64,000 nt of DNA from Melanopsichium pennsylvanicum (lineage: Eukaryota; Basidiomycota; Ustilaginomycetes; Ustilaginales): the NCBI GenBank assembly GCA_900208305.1, contig OAPG01000002.1, positions 434,001-498,000 of the forward strand. Direction: 5' to 3'. Position 1 is the stretch's first letter, and each line of letters opens with the position of its first letter. Shown one piece after another: positions 10,054-20,779 of the stretch. The notes beneath the pieces are model-generated. The model was not told the DNA's origin, ran no database searches, and saw only the letters and a list, made by a program, of their open reading frames with translations. Position numbers and translations under genes: made by a program.

Positions 10054-11736
10054 TCAAAGATTATCCTCGGCATCTTGGTCTTGAGCATCCTCGTCCATCT
10101 CCGCCAGCAATGTCGGCAATCTACCCGGTTCGGCGCCGTCGAACAGCCACGCATGACTGTTCATCAGCCTCTGAGGCTCCTTGACTTGTCGCTTCAGCTT
10201 ATTCGCCGCGTTCACTTGTCCGTTGACCTCAAGCTCGTCCCTGACAATAACCTCTGCCTTCTCCTTGACCTCTTCAGCTGCTGGCGTACCAACAACATCC
10301 TCACTCGGCTGAATCATGGGCAGATCCCATCCCAACTTTGCACACAGATACTCGACAATCCGATCGCAATCGCCCAAGAGCATAATGTCGGTTGCCATGT
10401 GTAATATTGGAGTCTTGTTGATCAAGATCACCGGGGTCGAATGTGGGATTTGTCCCAAGATCTCTGAAACTGGAGCAACTTTGAGCGAGGTCCCCATCAC
10501 AATGAGCAGGTCTACGTGTTCGCGATCGGCTAACAGGGCGTGGTCAAACGTGTCGGATAGCTTCTCGCCGAAAAAGGTGATGTCCGGTTTGAGGATCCCA
10601 AACCCAGGTTGTTTGGAGATATCATCTTCCGAGTCCGAATCATCAGATTCGTTGTTGGGGTACCAACTCTTGCCATTACCGAGCTTGCGTTTCTTCTTCT
10701 GAGGCTTAGCACTGACCGCTTCCTTGGTCTTCCTCTCTTGGCATTTGGGACATTGAGGAACGATCTTGTCAAATATGGCTTTCGCAATAGCACTCCCCTT
10801 GCACCGATACCCACAGTCTGGATCCGTACAGCTTGCAGTAGCAAAACTTCCATGACACTGCAGCACCTTTTCAATCCCCGCGATCTGCTCCAACGTATCA
10901 ATGTTTTGACTATAGTTCCTGAGCAACTTGCCTTGATCCTCGATGAGCTTGATAAACCTATGTGCTGAACTCGGTACGAAGTTGCTGGGAAAGATGCGAT
11001 GTGCGAACGAGTAAAACATGGCAGGGTTTGCCAGGAAGTATTGTTTGTCAAACATATCCTGCGGATCATCGAGTTCGTATTTGCCTTCGTGTTGGAGTTG
11101 CGAGTAGATGCCGTCCTTGGAGCGGAAATCTGGGATGCCACACGATACCGAGATACCGGCCCCAGAGAGTACCATGATCTTTTTACGCGTTGCGAGCAAT
11201 TCCAAGGCGTCAGCGACCGTGTTGTACTGAGGCAGCTTTTCGCGTCGCTTCAAGATTCTGGCCAAAGCCGTCTTGAGTATAGGCAAAAGAACTTCTAATG
11301 GTACGTCCGAATCGCGGACTGAACGGGGTAGAAAGATGCCCAATGCCAGCAAAAGATGTTTGATCCTTAAGATCGAGGGATCGGGTACAACGTAGCGCTG
11401 GAGAAAGTTTACTATGCCATGCTGTTTGAGGTCAGAGATCATGAGGGAAACGGTGGAAGGTGAAAAAGTGGATGCAGCTTCATCGAGAAGAGCGTCGATG
11501 GCAATCGATGAATCGGATTCGCCCTCTGCCATCTCTTCTAGGGCAGAAAGCTCTTCGCTGTCCATTGATTGGTAGGAGACGTCATTTGGCGGTTGTGGTT
11601 TGCGGACGGTGGTACTAGCAGGAGCGGCCCCCTTGTCTGGTTGAGAGGGACTCGCCCTCGCTGAGGAAGCAATGGTTTGGCTGGCACCGCTGCTGGCAGC
11701 GCGGACCGTGTCGTCTTGAGAGCTACTGTCCTGCAT
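10054..11736 (-). CDS. Sir2-family NAD-dependent deacetylase (SIRT1/Hst1-like, nuclear)
   Basis: Class I sirtuin that deacetylates protein lysines using NAD+. The first ATG, at 11736, gives 560 residues; the longer open frame upstream has no ATG. Core motifs are KKIMVLSGAGISVSCGIPDF (from about residue 184), FRSKDGIYSQL, YSQNIDTLEQIAG, the catalytic histidine in LQCHGSFATASC (about 294), zinc cysteines in CTDPDCGYRC and CPKC, KPDITFFGEKL and VMGTSLKVAPVSE. Between the zinc module and KPDITFFGE sits a lysine-rich then acidic insert (KKKRKL, then SDDSDSEDD), a likely nuclear-localisation and CK2-type region. The N-terminal 130 residues are Ser-rich and low complexity. The gene converges on the kinase-like gene, 203 bp apart. 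Closest families are Sir2, Hst1 and SIRT1; the exact orthologue is not settled. Confidence 0.92.
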   Translation of the reverse strand: MQDSSSQDDTVRAASSGASQTIASSARASPSQPDKGAAPASTTVRKPQPPNDVSYQSMDSEELSALEEMAEGESDSSIAIDALLDEAASTFSPSTVSLMISDLKQHGIVNFLQRYVVPDPSILRIKHLLLALGIFLPRSVRDSDVPLEVLLPILKTALARILKRREKLPQYNTVADALELLATRKKIMVLSGAGISVSCGIPDFRSKDGIYSQLQHEGKYELDDPQDMFDKQYFLANPAMFYSFAHRIFPSNFVPSSAHRFIKLIEDQGKLLRNYSQNIDTLEQIAGIEKVLQCHGSFATASCTDPDCGYRCKGSAIAKAIFDKIVPQCPKCQERKTKEAVSAKPQKKKRKLGNGKSWYPNNESDDSDSEDDISKQPGFGILKPDITFFGEKLSDTFDHALLADREHVDLLIVMGTSLKVAPVSEILGQIPHSTPVILINKTPILHMATDIMLLGDCDRIVEYLCAKLGWDLPMIQPSEDVVGTPAAEEVKEKAEVIVRDELEVNGQVNAANKLKRQVKEPQRLMNSHAWLFDGAEPGRLPTLLAEMDEDAQDQDAEDNL

Positions 11737-12816
11737 CTTCAGCCAGCTACGAGAACCACTGCTATGATCAGTTGTTTGAGGGAGTGGAGCTGTAGAAAAG
11801 CTCACGAAGAGTCGTTTGACATGCAACCAACACCCGTTTGCACCTCTATTGACGTGCCGATTCTTTCTTCCCGATGCTCTCTCCTCCGGTGTGTGTATCT
11901 CAACCACGACCCTTCAAATTCGAAATTCTCTTCACGCTTTCCACTCTCGCCAATTTACCAAACCCTTTGAGTCAAGGGCCTGAGTGGGAGCTTTGGGAAA
12001 AATCACCGCATGCAACCAGCAGAAATTGCACAGAGTACATATACCCAAGCAAAGCATGGTCTTCTGCTTTCTCCACCATCGCACTCCCTCCTTCCTGTTT
12101 CAAGGAACTTCAAAATTGCCTTTTACCATTTTGAACCATAATTCAGGAAGGGCTATATGGGAGTTGGTTTTCAATTTTTCTTCCTTGTTCACATAACCCA
12201 AAATCCCAGTCGCTTTCCGCCTTTCGGAGCCTCGCCATGACGATACAAGCCTTCGCCTGTTCCCGCCCTACAAGCCACTCGAGCAGCAGACGTTGCAGTC
12301 TCGAAGACTGTTGACCTCAGCTTTTTGTCATAAGAGTCGGTCGTGGGCACAGGTGTTGGCTAGCATTGCTTTGGTCAGTCTTCGGTAGTTTGGACCGCTG
12401 GTCGAGGAAAGGTTGCTTTGTTGACCTCTCCTTGTTGTTCGTCGTCCTCATTATTGCGTGCAATGCATTGTTTGATCTTCATACTCGCCCCTGTGTGATT
12501 GGTCGTCTGATTCAGGAATTCTTGCTTTGGCCTGGTCATCACTTGAACAAAAAGTCTCCCAAAAATGTCACTCGAAAGTTTGATCCCTTATTGCTACCAA
12601 TTGGCACTGAGACAGTTTTAAAACAGATGACGGGACGCAGACGCGATTTCTGTGCGAAAGACTTGAAACAGCACCAATTCATCTAGAGCGAGCGATGGTT
12701 CCGAAAAGGCAAGGCTAGGATTGCAACAAATACAAATACAGATGAAAGAACAGTGACCAGAACCCGAGATGCGAAAAGGATCGATGCTACTAAAAACAAG
12801 ATGATGCCAGACGAGA
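11737..12816. other. intergenic, no gene seen
   Basis: Contains the sirtuin upstream region and the NOG2 3' flank. Open frames here are short, lack domain resemblance and do not splice into a recognisable protein. Confidence 0.5.
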
Positions 12817-15442
12817 TTACTTACGACGACGCTGCTGAGGAGCGCCCTTGCCATTGGCGCCCACCTTAGGTCCACGCTCCTTCGACTTGGGCTCAGCAGC
12901 ATCGGGCTTGCCACGACGACTCTTGTTCTTGACGTTGGCGTGCGTGTAGTAGTTTTCAGCCTTGCGCTTGCTGGTAGTCATACGCGCCTCCTTCTTGGAC
13001 TTGCGGCGCGGGTCAGCTTCCTCCTGGTCGTCGTCATCGTCAACAGGGGCAGTGCGCTTGCCGATGGAAGAGCTGGCAGCGACACCGCCAGTCTCCTGAT
13101 CAACCTCCTCCTCCTCGGCGTCAGAGTCGCCTTGGAAGACATCGTCCCAGTTGAGTTCTTCGAGCGCGTCGCCGTCTTCGTCTTCTTCGTCATTATCGTC
13201 ATCGACCTCCTCGTCGCTGTCAAATGTGGCATCTTCGTCCACGGCAACTTCGGGAACAGGCTCGTCCTCGTCGCGCTCCATGACATAGTCTTCGGGACGA
13301 CCGGCCTCAATATCCTCTCGGGTGAACTTGGTCGCAACAGCGATCTGCTTTAGTGGCTGTTCGACACCCTTGACCTTCTTCCTCTTGATTAGCTTGTCAG
13401 TGGCAGCCTCGACTTCAGCATCAACCTCGACAGCCTCGGCAGTCTCGACCTCCTCAGTCGAAGCCTTTGCTTTGCCATTGGACTTTGCATGCTCAGGCAG
13501 GGCAGGGGCGACGAAGAAGGGGATCTTACCACGAATCCAATCGTTGAGGACCATCTTGGCAACAGTCTCGCAATCGGGCTCGCCACCCTTAAGCAATTTG
13601 CCCATGCGTTTAGCGATCTGGCCGAGAAAGTCTTCCGAATTGGACCACTTCTCCAAGTTGTATGTTCTGCGGATGTATTCTGGCTTGACACGCGAGAGAA
13701 GGGCGGGAATGTGCTCAGCAGGGGTTTCAAGGTTCTCGACACGAACGACACCCTTGAGGACGGTGCCTGTCTCGGAGTCGTGTGCGGAGACGGGTACGAT
13801 ACCAGGACAGTCGATGAGGTAGATGCGACGCATGAGCGAGATGTACTGCCACACCTTGGTCTCGCCTGGAATAGGGGCGACATTGCAGACCTTCTTCTTT
13901 TTGAGGGTGTTGATGATGGAACTCTTGCCGGTGTTGGGATAGCCGACGAATCCGACACTGATCTGCTTTTTGTCCGAGTGGAGGACGCTGAATTGACGGA
14001 GAAGCTGGATGAGCGAGCCCTTACCGAACGAGTTGTTGATGTTGGCGTGGAATGCAATGGTGGGGTACTCTTTCGAGAGGATCTTGACCCATCGAGCCTA
14101 TCAGCAGCAATCATAGCAAAGCAAGAAAAATGGTCAGCAATAATGCCCTTTTCCTTCACAGTGCATCTTGATAAGGAAGGGAACGGCGAAAGCGAAGGGA
14201 TGTTGGTTCCAGGACTACGAGCACGACGTGCAAGAAAAAGCGTCGTAAGCTCAACTCATATAGGAACCCCGACGCCGACGCTCCAGGCCCTCCCGATCTA
14301 CCCAGCCTTTATCGGCGGAAGAAGGTCTGGAAGTGGGCATGCCCCAAACTCTTTTTCGAATAAAAAGGGAGGCATAGCTATGAGAGGGAGATCATATCGG
14401 CGCCGTTCTTCTTCCACATTCGTAACAGTCAGTGCGCCACTGACATCATCCGAGGGGACGACGGCGCATTACTTGACATGATTGTGGGACTCTTGAGGCG
14501 AAGTTGAAAGGGGAAAACGGAACGCATGAGAGAAGGAAGAAAAGTAGTGGGAAAACTTACAGTAACCCAAGTGGGAACAAGATCGACCTTGTTAAGAAGA
14601 AAGACGAGATGCTTATGGGGCTTTTCGTCGCGAATGTGCTTCTCTACACTGCGGCAACGTGTACCAATGGGGTCACGAGCATCGAGGACGTGAATGATGA
14701 CATCGGAGGAATCGATGACCTTGTAGAGCTCACCCCAGATACGACGGGACTGACCCTTGCTGTAGATGGGCTCGGATCGGCCACGAGTGACGGGAATTTC
14801 GTAGAGCTCATCTGCGTCGACAGTCCATCCGTTGGCGGAGCGCTGAGCGCTGGAGCCGACCTCGTAGTCGGAAGGAACGAGACCAACGCCGGCAGCCTTG
14901 GCTTCGAGGGCGGCTTTCTTCTCGTCAGCAGCACGGCCAGCCTGCTCACTGCTCTCGGCAAGCTCGGCAAAAGATGCCATGCCGCCATCGAGACGGGGAC
15001 GCTTTCGCTGAGCGCCTGGGCCGAAAGTGTGGGAGTAAGGCTCGAGAGTTGTGAGAGAAGGAGCCTTGCCCTTGCCAGGATCCTGAATGAGCGACATGGG
15101 AAGCTTATTCCTGCGCAGGAGAACCGAATAAGGGTCATTGACGCGCGAACCTAGCGATGTTCGGAAGTGGTCAAGCGCATCTTGAGAAATGACACGTGTG
15201 TTGCCGAACCAACGCTTGTCGGGTTGAACACGACCGGGCTTGGCTTCGCTGCTTTGGAACTCGGCGGCTTGGATGATCTTTCCACTCTTGTCACGGATAG
15301 CCTTGGAAGCGATGCCGTCCTTAGAGAGAAGCTTGACAACCTTTGCCTTTTTGGCATCACGGTAGAAGTTCTCACCCTTGACACGCTTGATGCCGGTGGA
15401 CTTTGTATTGTTTTTGGAGGGACCTCCTTTTACGACAACCAT
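12817..15442 (-). CDS. NOG2: nucleolar/nuclear GTPase Nog2 (60S pre-ribosome assembly)
   Basis: Circularly permuted YlqF/YawG-type GTPase needed for maturation and nuclear export of the 60S subunit. Exon 1 is 14561-15442 ([17 protein letters not shown] through [13 protein letters not shown], 294 codons) and exon 2 is 12817-14097 (starting ARWVKIL). The 463 bp intron has GTAAGT and ATAG borders and phase 0. The total is 720 residues. The N-terminal NGP1NT domain ([35 protein letters not shown]) precedes G4 (NKVD), G1 ([12 protein letters not shown]) and G3 (DCPG), giving the permuted order G4-G1-G3. The C-terminus is long, acidic ([20 protein letters not shown]) and ends in basic nucleolar-type sequence. 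It is longer than yeast Nog2 (486 aa), mostly through this tail. Confidence 0.95.
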
Positions 15443-16185
15443 TTTGGAGATGTGAAAAGAAAATACTCGAGGGTATAGGTTGCGAGAAAGATGCAAGCAA
15501 TCAATGACAGATGCAGTTTAGGGTATTGTGAACCGGTGAGCCCAGAAAATGATGGCGGGAATGGATGGGCTGTGGAGCGCGGTTATTGGCTTGATCGCCA
15601 ACAATTCTACGGTTACAGCTAGAGCACAGTTCAAGATAGAAAGCTCTGGCAGTGTGGAGAGTGGGGTGACCAAAGGTGAGAGAAGGTGAGGGTAGAAAGG
15701 AGAGACGAAAGAGTGGTGGGACAAATCTGAAATGAGTGTCTAGTGAAGCGCAAAAATTTCTCTTCTTCTCGTTGAAATTTTTGGAGAGAACCCTTTTTGT
15801 TCCATCTTCAAGTCCCACTCGGCCGACAAAATAAACGAAAAAAAAAACATACTGTTGGCAAAAGTGTAGATCTCACAGCTCATTCGATTTTCAAAATGGG
15901 TTCCAAGTCGGAGCGCATTTAAGCTGCACTTTGGACCCTGAAAGCAAGATTGGCCATCCATCACGGCAACCGTCTTGTTCGATAGAGTGGAACAAAGGGA
16001 CTCACCTCCAACCTCACCACCACTATCCGCCTCCTTATCTCAAGCTCGTACACTGCGTCAGACTCGCCAACTCAGCGGTCCAAGAACCACTCCTCCAACA
16101 GCACCCACTTTCTTCATCAGTCCAGTACATACTCCAAGTCCTTTCGCTCTGAACTCGAACTAAGAGACATATCGGCAACCCCAAA
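15443..16185. promoter_or_regulatory. divergent promoter region between NOG2 and the makorin-like gene
   Basis: About 740 bp separate two start codons pointing apart. It has a run of A (about 15838-15847) and CT-rich blocks, but no ORF with domain resemblance and no motif I can name with confidence. Confidence 0.5.
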
Positions 16186-17166
16186 ATGCAGGCAGAGGCG
16201 GGTCCGAGCAAGCTGGCAGATCCTTCAACTCAACCAGCGAAACATACTCCATGCAGGTATTTCTTTCGCTCAGGACGATGTAGAAGGGGTGACAAGTGTC
16301 AATTTTCGCATAAAGAGACTCGGCAGACCTGCCAATCAAGTACAGCTCCATCTTCGTCGCCGACACCGTCGCCAGATGAACGTCTCTCTGCTCACGCTCC
16401 CGAATACACTCCTACCTCACGGACCCAATCTCAATTGTCTGCAACAGCTCAAGTGTTCGAGCCATCTCTACAAATTGGCGGTGTCGACCAACATGAATGG
16501 CAAGACGAGGTGCCCGAGCCGCAGCCGTCCGCATCCGCATCAGCCACCAACAAGTCCAAACTTGTCACGATAGGCGTCCCTGCATCAATCAGTCAGAATG
16601 TCGAGCCCTGCAGCATATGCATGGAAGTTCCCGCAGTCTATGCACAGCACATCAACTGCGATCACTTCTTCTGCCCACCCTGCCTTCGCCAATGGCGACG
16701 ACAACACGGTCTGGCCAAGATCAAGAATTGCCCCATCTGCCGCGCCTCCTCACACTACACTTTTGTGACTCCCCAGCCCTTCACTGCAGCCGCCCGCACT
16801 CTCGCCCTTCAGCGCTTTCGCGAACGTGTCGCTTCCACACCCTGCAAAAACTTCACCAAAAGCCTGCAGCTCAGCAAAAAGAGGATGAAACCATTTTGCA
16901 TCTATGGCGATGATTGTGTGTATCGACACGAAATCGATACTAAGCCGTACAAATTTGGGGAGGGCAAGCACAAGATCAACAATGGTAGGAAGGGGATCAA
17001 GAGGATTGTCAGGCCAGTCAGAGGATCCCGAAGCTCCTTTGCGACTGAATTTCACACAACCATCCAAGGCATGGACGCGCGCCTGAGAATGTTCCTGTCT
17101 ACAAGAGTCTTGCTCAGCACTCGTGGTAACACGACTTCACACTCCAGCAATCCGTTCTACCTCTAG
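16186..17166 (+). CDS. makorin-like RING and CCCH zinc-finger protein (probable E3 ubiquitin ligase)
   Basis: A 326-residue intronless protein. Residues about 23-41 form a CCCH finger (CRYFFRSGRCRRGDKCQFSH). A low-complexity linker rich in S, P and Q follows. A C3HC4-type RING spans about 142-185 (CSICMEVPAVYAQHINCDHFFC, then CPPC and CPICR). A second, loosely spaced CCCH-like module follows (TPCKNF, FCIYGDDCVYRHE), with 17 residues between its first two cysteines instead of the usual seven or eight. The order CCCH-RING-CCCH is that of makorins and related RNA-binding ubiquitin ligases. The basic C-terminal tail (GRKGIKRIVRPVRGSRSS) may bind RNA. It converges on the carotenoid oxygenase gene. 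Substrate unknown. Confidence 0.8.
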   Translation: MQAEAGPSKLADPSTQPAKHTPCRYFFRSGRCRRGDKCQFSHKETRQTCQSSTAPSSSPTPSPDERLSAHAPEYTPTSRTQSQLSATAQVFEPSLQIGGVDQHEWQDEVPEPQPSASASATNKSKLVTIGVPASISQNVEPCSICMEVPAVYAQHINCDHFFCPPCLRQWRRQHGLAKIKNCPICRASSHYTFVTPQPFTAAARTLALQRFRERVASTPCKNFTKSLQLSKKRMKPFCIYGDDCVYRHEIDTKPYKFGEGKHKINNGRKGIKRIVRPVRGSRSSFATEFHTTIQGMDARLRMFLSTRVLLSTRGNTTSHSSNPFYL

Positions 17167-17445
17167 CATCCGTCGTTAGCTTGTCATATCGCAATCCCAT
17201 CTTGTCTTTCCCCATCATCTGAAACCTCGAAGCAGAGATTGGCCGTTTATCAGGAATAAGTTATTTATCACACAAGTATCATGTTGTTGACCCACTCTGG
17301 CAAGGCCTCTCTCAACGGTCACTAGGCATCTCGAAGCAATTACTTAAGCGCGAGTGATGATGCGGCCAAAGCCGATGGCTGATGATCAATTTACGTGGCC
17401 GAAAGGGTGTCTAAAATACAAAATGTGACTCGACAAAATCACGTC

Positions 17446-19782
17446 TCACGCAATGAGTTGCTCGACCTTCCTCTTGATCCACCAGGCCCCAATTCTGATC
17501 GGGTCCTTTAAGAAAGCAGCATACACCTCCTTGCCCTTCTGAAACTTGCTCGTCGCAGCCTTGCCACTCGCACAACACATCGTCGAGCCGAGCGAGGATG
17601 AAGAGAAAGGATCGGCATGATTGATCGATAAAGCCCAACTCCTGACTCGGTTAGGATCAACGGGCTTCTGCTCTGCGATCTGCTGTTCTGTGAACAGAGT
17701 TCCATGCAACCCATAGGGTACCCGCTGCGGAAGCTTGATACGACAAACCACGTCTTTCATCCGCTTTGCGTCAATAATCCACAACTCGCTCGTTGCACCA
17801 GGCAAAACCTCCCCGGTGGACGGATGCAAGCCGGCCGCCTCGTCGAAAACGTAGCATACCAACCATCCATCGTCCTCTTCCTGCGTACCGCTGCGACGAG
17901 CGACAAAAGTCGTCTCCTGCGCATACCATCCTCTTGGCATTTCAAAGATCTTGATTGCATCTGCCTCGTCCGCAGTCCCATCCCTCTGGGCGGCCAGAAT
18001 CTCTTCAACAGTCCTCGAATCCACAGTCTCCTGCGCCGCCAACCTGCCTTGACTCCACATAGCCTTGCCCTTCCGAATCAGCCATTCTGCATCGATCTTG
18101 ACCAACGCATCGATCTTGGCCGCTTTGCCCAACCCCGCATCAAACGTCCCATCGCGCATACTGGTACCGTAGACGTAGCGCGCCTTTTGCATCGAGTACT
18201 CTTCGTTGATCGTGGGAAACTCAAAGGGTACATCCGAGAGTGCAAACTCGTGGCTGATGGTGTTGATTTTCGAATCTTCCAGGTCGAAACGCCAATAGTA
18301 GAGCTGACATTTTTCCGGACAGTTGGGTGCTGGAAGGACGTGGGAGGGAGGGAGAAGGTTGCCCGCTGAATACACGAGCGTTGCGCTATTGAGACGGCAG
18401 CCAAGCATATTGATTCCACGTGTCGATTCGCTGGCTTCGTCGACCGAGGCAGACTTGCCGTCATCATCCCAGCTGTTGGCGGTGTGGTAAACGCAGCATG
18501 CTTCCGGACTCTCGAACCAGCGTACTCGCCCGGGTTCGTAGCGAGGCATGACACCGAAGCGGCTTGGTTGGGTTGGGTCATAGTGAAGAATAGGCTTGCC
18601 ACGGACGAGATTCATCATGTCAAGAGACAGCGGAACGTCGATAATGACGGTGTGTGTCGATGTCGCACCAAAGTCGTGCATCATCTTGGGCTGTTTGAGA
18701 CCGCGCACAGCTCTGCCTTTGAGTGTTCTGGCGTGCAACGTCAAGGCAGACCGCTTCGATCGAGATGGAGGAATGACGCTGATGCGAAGATATGGTGGCT
18801 CGAAGCACATATGATAGAGTAGCAACTCCTGTGTCTTTGGGTCGATCTTTGGGTGTGCAGTCGTAAACTCGCGAAGCATGCTGATGATGGGCGGACCACC
18901 ACCAAAGCCTCTTTGAGCTTCTTTTCGAGCGGCAGCATCGTCTTCCCCCTTCTCGCCACAGTCTGGCTTTTCATCCTCCCCTCCAGTGTACCAACCCGCA
19001 GTCTCGAGACCAGGAAGCATGATTCGCATGGGTGGCCCACTTTCGCATCCGGCCATGGCCTTCCCATCGTGCCAGAATACGCTTGTATTAGCCACACTGA
19101 TGCGCCTGAGCTTCTGGCCGCTTGTCAGCCCGAGCCCTGGTAACCACGTGAGGATGGTGAGCACAAAGGTACGGATGATCTCGAACATGAGCCACAAGAC
19201 AGATGTGTGGGGGTTGACGAGCGTCGCAATGCTGGGCAGGTAGGGCAAACGCGAGTGCTCTGGCGTCGAGAGTAAGAGGTCGGTGAGGATGAAGCGATTC
19301 AAAAAGCATGGTTGAATAGTTCCTTCTGGCGTACGTCGGAAGAGGACGCCTGCAAGCATACCGTCTGCGTCGAACCAATGTGCATCACGGTCGAGTTCCG
19401 AATTGGCAAGTGGATTGCCTCCGTTGCGGACGTACTGACTGCCGGCGAGCTCCTCAGGTATTGTGCCGTCGAAGAGGCAATCTGTGAGTGGAACCTCTGT
19501 GGTGACGGGTGCAAAGTTGCCGGAGAGATACGGGTGCACGTATTCCTTTTTGGATGTCTTTCGGCGAGAGAGGACTGGGCGACGAGGGATGTCGGACGCA
19601 AGAGCTGCTGATCGCGATGAGCCCGCCTGGTTTTCTTCTTGGTCGATAAGAAGGTATGTCGAGGAGGCTGATGGGGAATTTGCGCATTCTTCTGCTGTTG
19701 CTGGTGGTCGATGGAACAAGATGGCCGGTGCTGTGGGCTGTTGCACAGTCGGCCTCTTCAGAGAGCCGAGTTCAGTGACCAT
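17446..19782 (-). CDS. carotenoid/stilbene cleavage dioxygenase (RPE65 family)
   Basis: Non-haem iron oxygenase of the carotenoid cleavage family; fungal members split beta-carotene to retinal or cleave stilbenes such as resveratrol. The ATG at 19782 opens a 778-residue frame without introns. Family motifs include GTIPEELAGSQYVRNGGNP and HWFDADGMLAGVLFRRT. The four iron-ligand histidines can be placed in TAHPKID (about 307), MMHDFGATSTH (about 367), VYHTANSWDD (about 433) and YGLHGTLF (about 692). About 90 N-terminal residues precede the domain. A hydrophobic stretch near residues 195-215 (LWLMFEIIRTFVLTILTWL) suggests membrane association, as in other family members. Smut fungi are known to have a beta-carotene-cleaving and a resveratrol-cleaving member; which this is, or whether it is a third, cannot be told here. 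Confidence 0.88.
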   Translation of the reverse strand: MVTELGSLKRPTVQQPTAPAILFHRPPATAEECANSPSASSTYLLIDQEENQAGSSRSAALASDIPRRPVLSRRKTSKKEYVHPYLSGNFAPVTTEVPLTDCLFDGTIPEELAGSQYVRNGGNPLANSELDRDAHWFDADGMLAGVLFRRTPEGTIQPCFLNRFILTDLLLSTPEHSRLPYLPSIATLVNPHTSVLWLMFEIIRTFVLTILTWLPGLGLTSGQKLRRISVANTSVFWHDGKAMAGCESGPPMRIMLPGLETAGWYTGGEDEKPDCGEKGEDDAAARKEAQRGFGGGPPIISMLREFTTAHPKIDPKTQELLLYHMCFEPPYLRISVIPPSRSKRSALTLHARTLKGRAVRGLKQPKMMHDFGATSTHTVIIDVPLSLDMMNLVRGKPILHYDPTQPSRFGVMPRYEPGRVRWFESPEACCVYHTANSWDDDGKSASVDEASESTRGINMLGCRLNSATLVYSAGNLLPPSHVLPAPNCPEKCQLYYWRFDLEDSKINTISHEFALSDVPFEFPTINEEYSMQKARYVYGTSMRDGTFDAGLGKAAKIDALVKIDAEWLIRKGKAMWSQGRLAAQETVDSRTVEEILAAQRDGTADEADAIKIFEMPRGWYAQETTFVARRSGTQEEDDGWLVCYVFDEAAGLHPSTGEVLPGATSELWIIDAKRMKDVVCRIKLPQRVPYGLHGTLFTEQQIAEQKPVDPNRVRSWALSINHADPFSSSSLGSTMCCASGKAATSKFQKGKEVYAAFLKDPIRIGAWWIKRKVEQLIA

Positions 19783-20779
19783 CTTCGTGGATGCTGCCTC
19801 CGATTGATCGTAGGAAGATTCGACGAGGACGGTCAGAGTTTAGCACCCTTGGAGCTAAAGAAGAGGGCTGATGTGATGGTGAAGAGGAACCATCTGTACG
19901 GCGTGTCGAAGCTGTGAAAGGGGTAGTATCTTTCTCGATCAGGCAGGATACTGGCTTCTCCTAGCCGTCGGTATGAGTAGAGACTGGTGCAGAAAGTAAG
20001 CTGAAACAACGTTGGGCGCCATTGTCAGCGACACGAAAGAACAGACAAGTTAGGATCGACTTTGATGACGGGGTCCACTGCAGGATCTGTTCGGCAGGTA
20101 GGAAGTGGTACAATGACGGCAGTTGGGGGAACGAGGGTTGGCCCAGGCTGACTACGAATTTTACTGTGTCCCGGAAGCAGGCATGACTGACCAGCAAGTG
20201 ACAAAAAAGCAATGCGGAAAATGACGTTTCGACCCAGTTGCCAAAATCGAAAGGCAAATTAAGCGAGGCACTCCACTGGAGCAACACTCGTTTGCTTACG
20301 AGGCCATAATACAGCAATGTGAATGCCATCCCAAACTCCAAGTCGCGCCTTTCTACGTTAGGGTCCGCAATCTGATCCTCACAACGCGATCCATCTCACA
20401 GTCTGAGTTAGCCAAAGCGAGCAGGCTTCACGCAACCACACATGCTCATGATAGAGGATGTGTAATCGCCCGGCCCTCGAGGTTAGGGTCATATGCTCAC
20501 ATGCTGTCCACAGTCCTGTCCTTCCACTTTCTCCGACACCTCAGGATCACACCACACCACGCTAGGTTTTGTCCAGGCTCACAAGCTCAACGGGTCGTAT
20601 CGAGATGCCACAATCCTACCAATCTGGCATGCTCTGCACACACCCACTACATACGATATTTGCTCAAATTCCTCAGGTGGTCGCCCAATCGAGCTGCGTC
20701 GGGTAAATGGCCGCAGCTGTCATGACGTCAGCCGTGCATGTAGGCGATTGCTCAGAGCCAAGGAAAGAAATTGTAATTT
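19783..20779. other. intergenic, no gene seen
   Basis: Upstream region of the oxygenase gene and 3' flank of the SNF2 gene. Two isolated GTTAGGGTC motifs (about 20358 and 20483) are single copies, not telomeric arrays. Confidence 0.5.

Noticed and set aside
13489..14481. 330-codon open frame antisense to NOG2
   Set aside because: It spans the NOG2 intron and exon 2 on the opposite strand, has no domain, and is explained by codon bias of the real gene.
20355..20490. TTAGGG telomere-like motifs
   Set aside because: Only two isolated copies, no array, and the region is flanked by ordinary genes.
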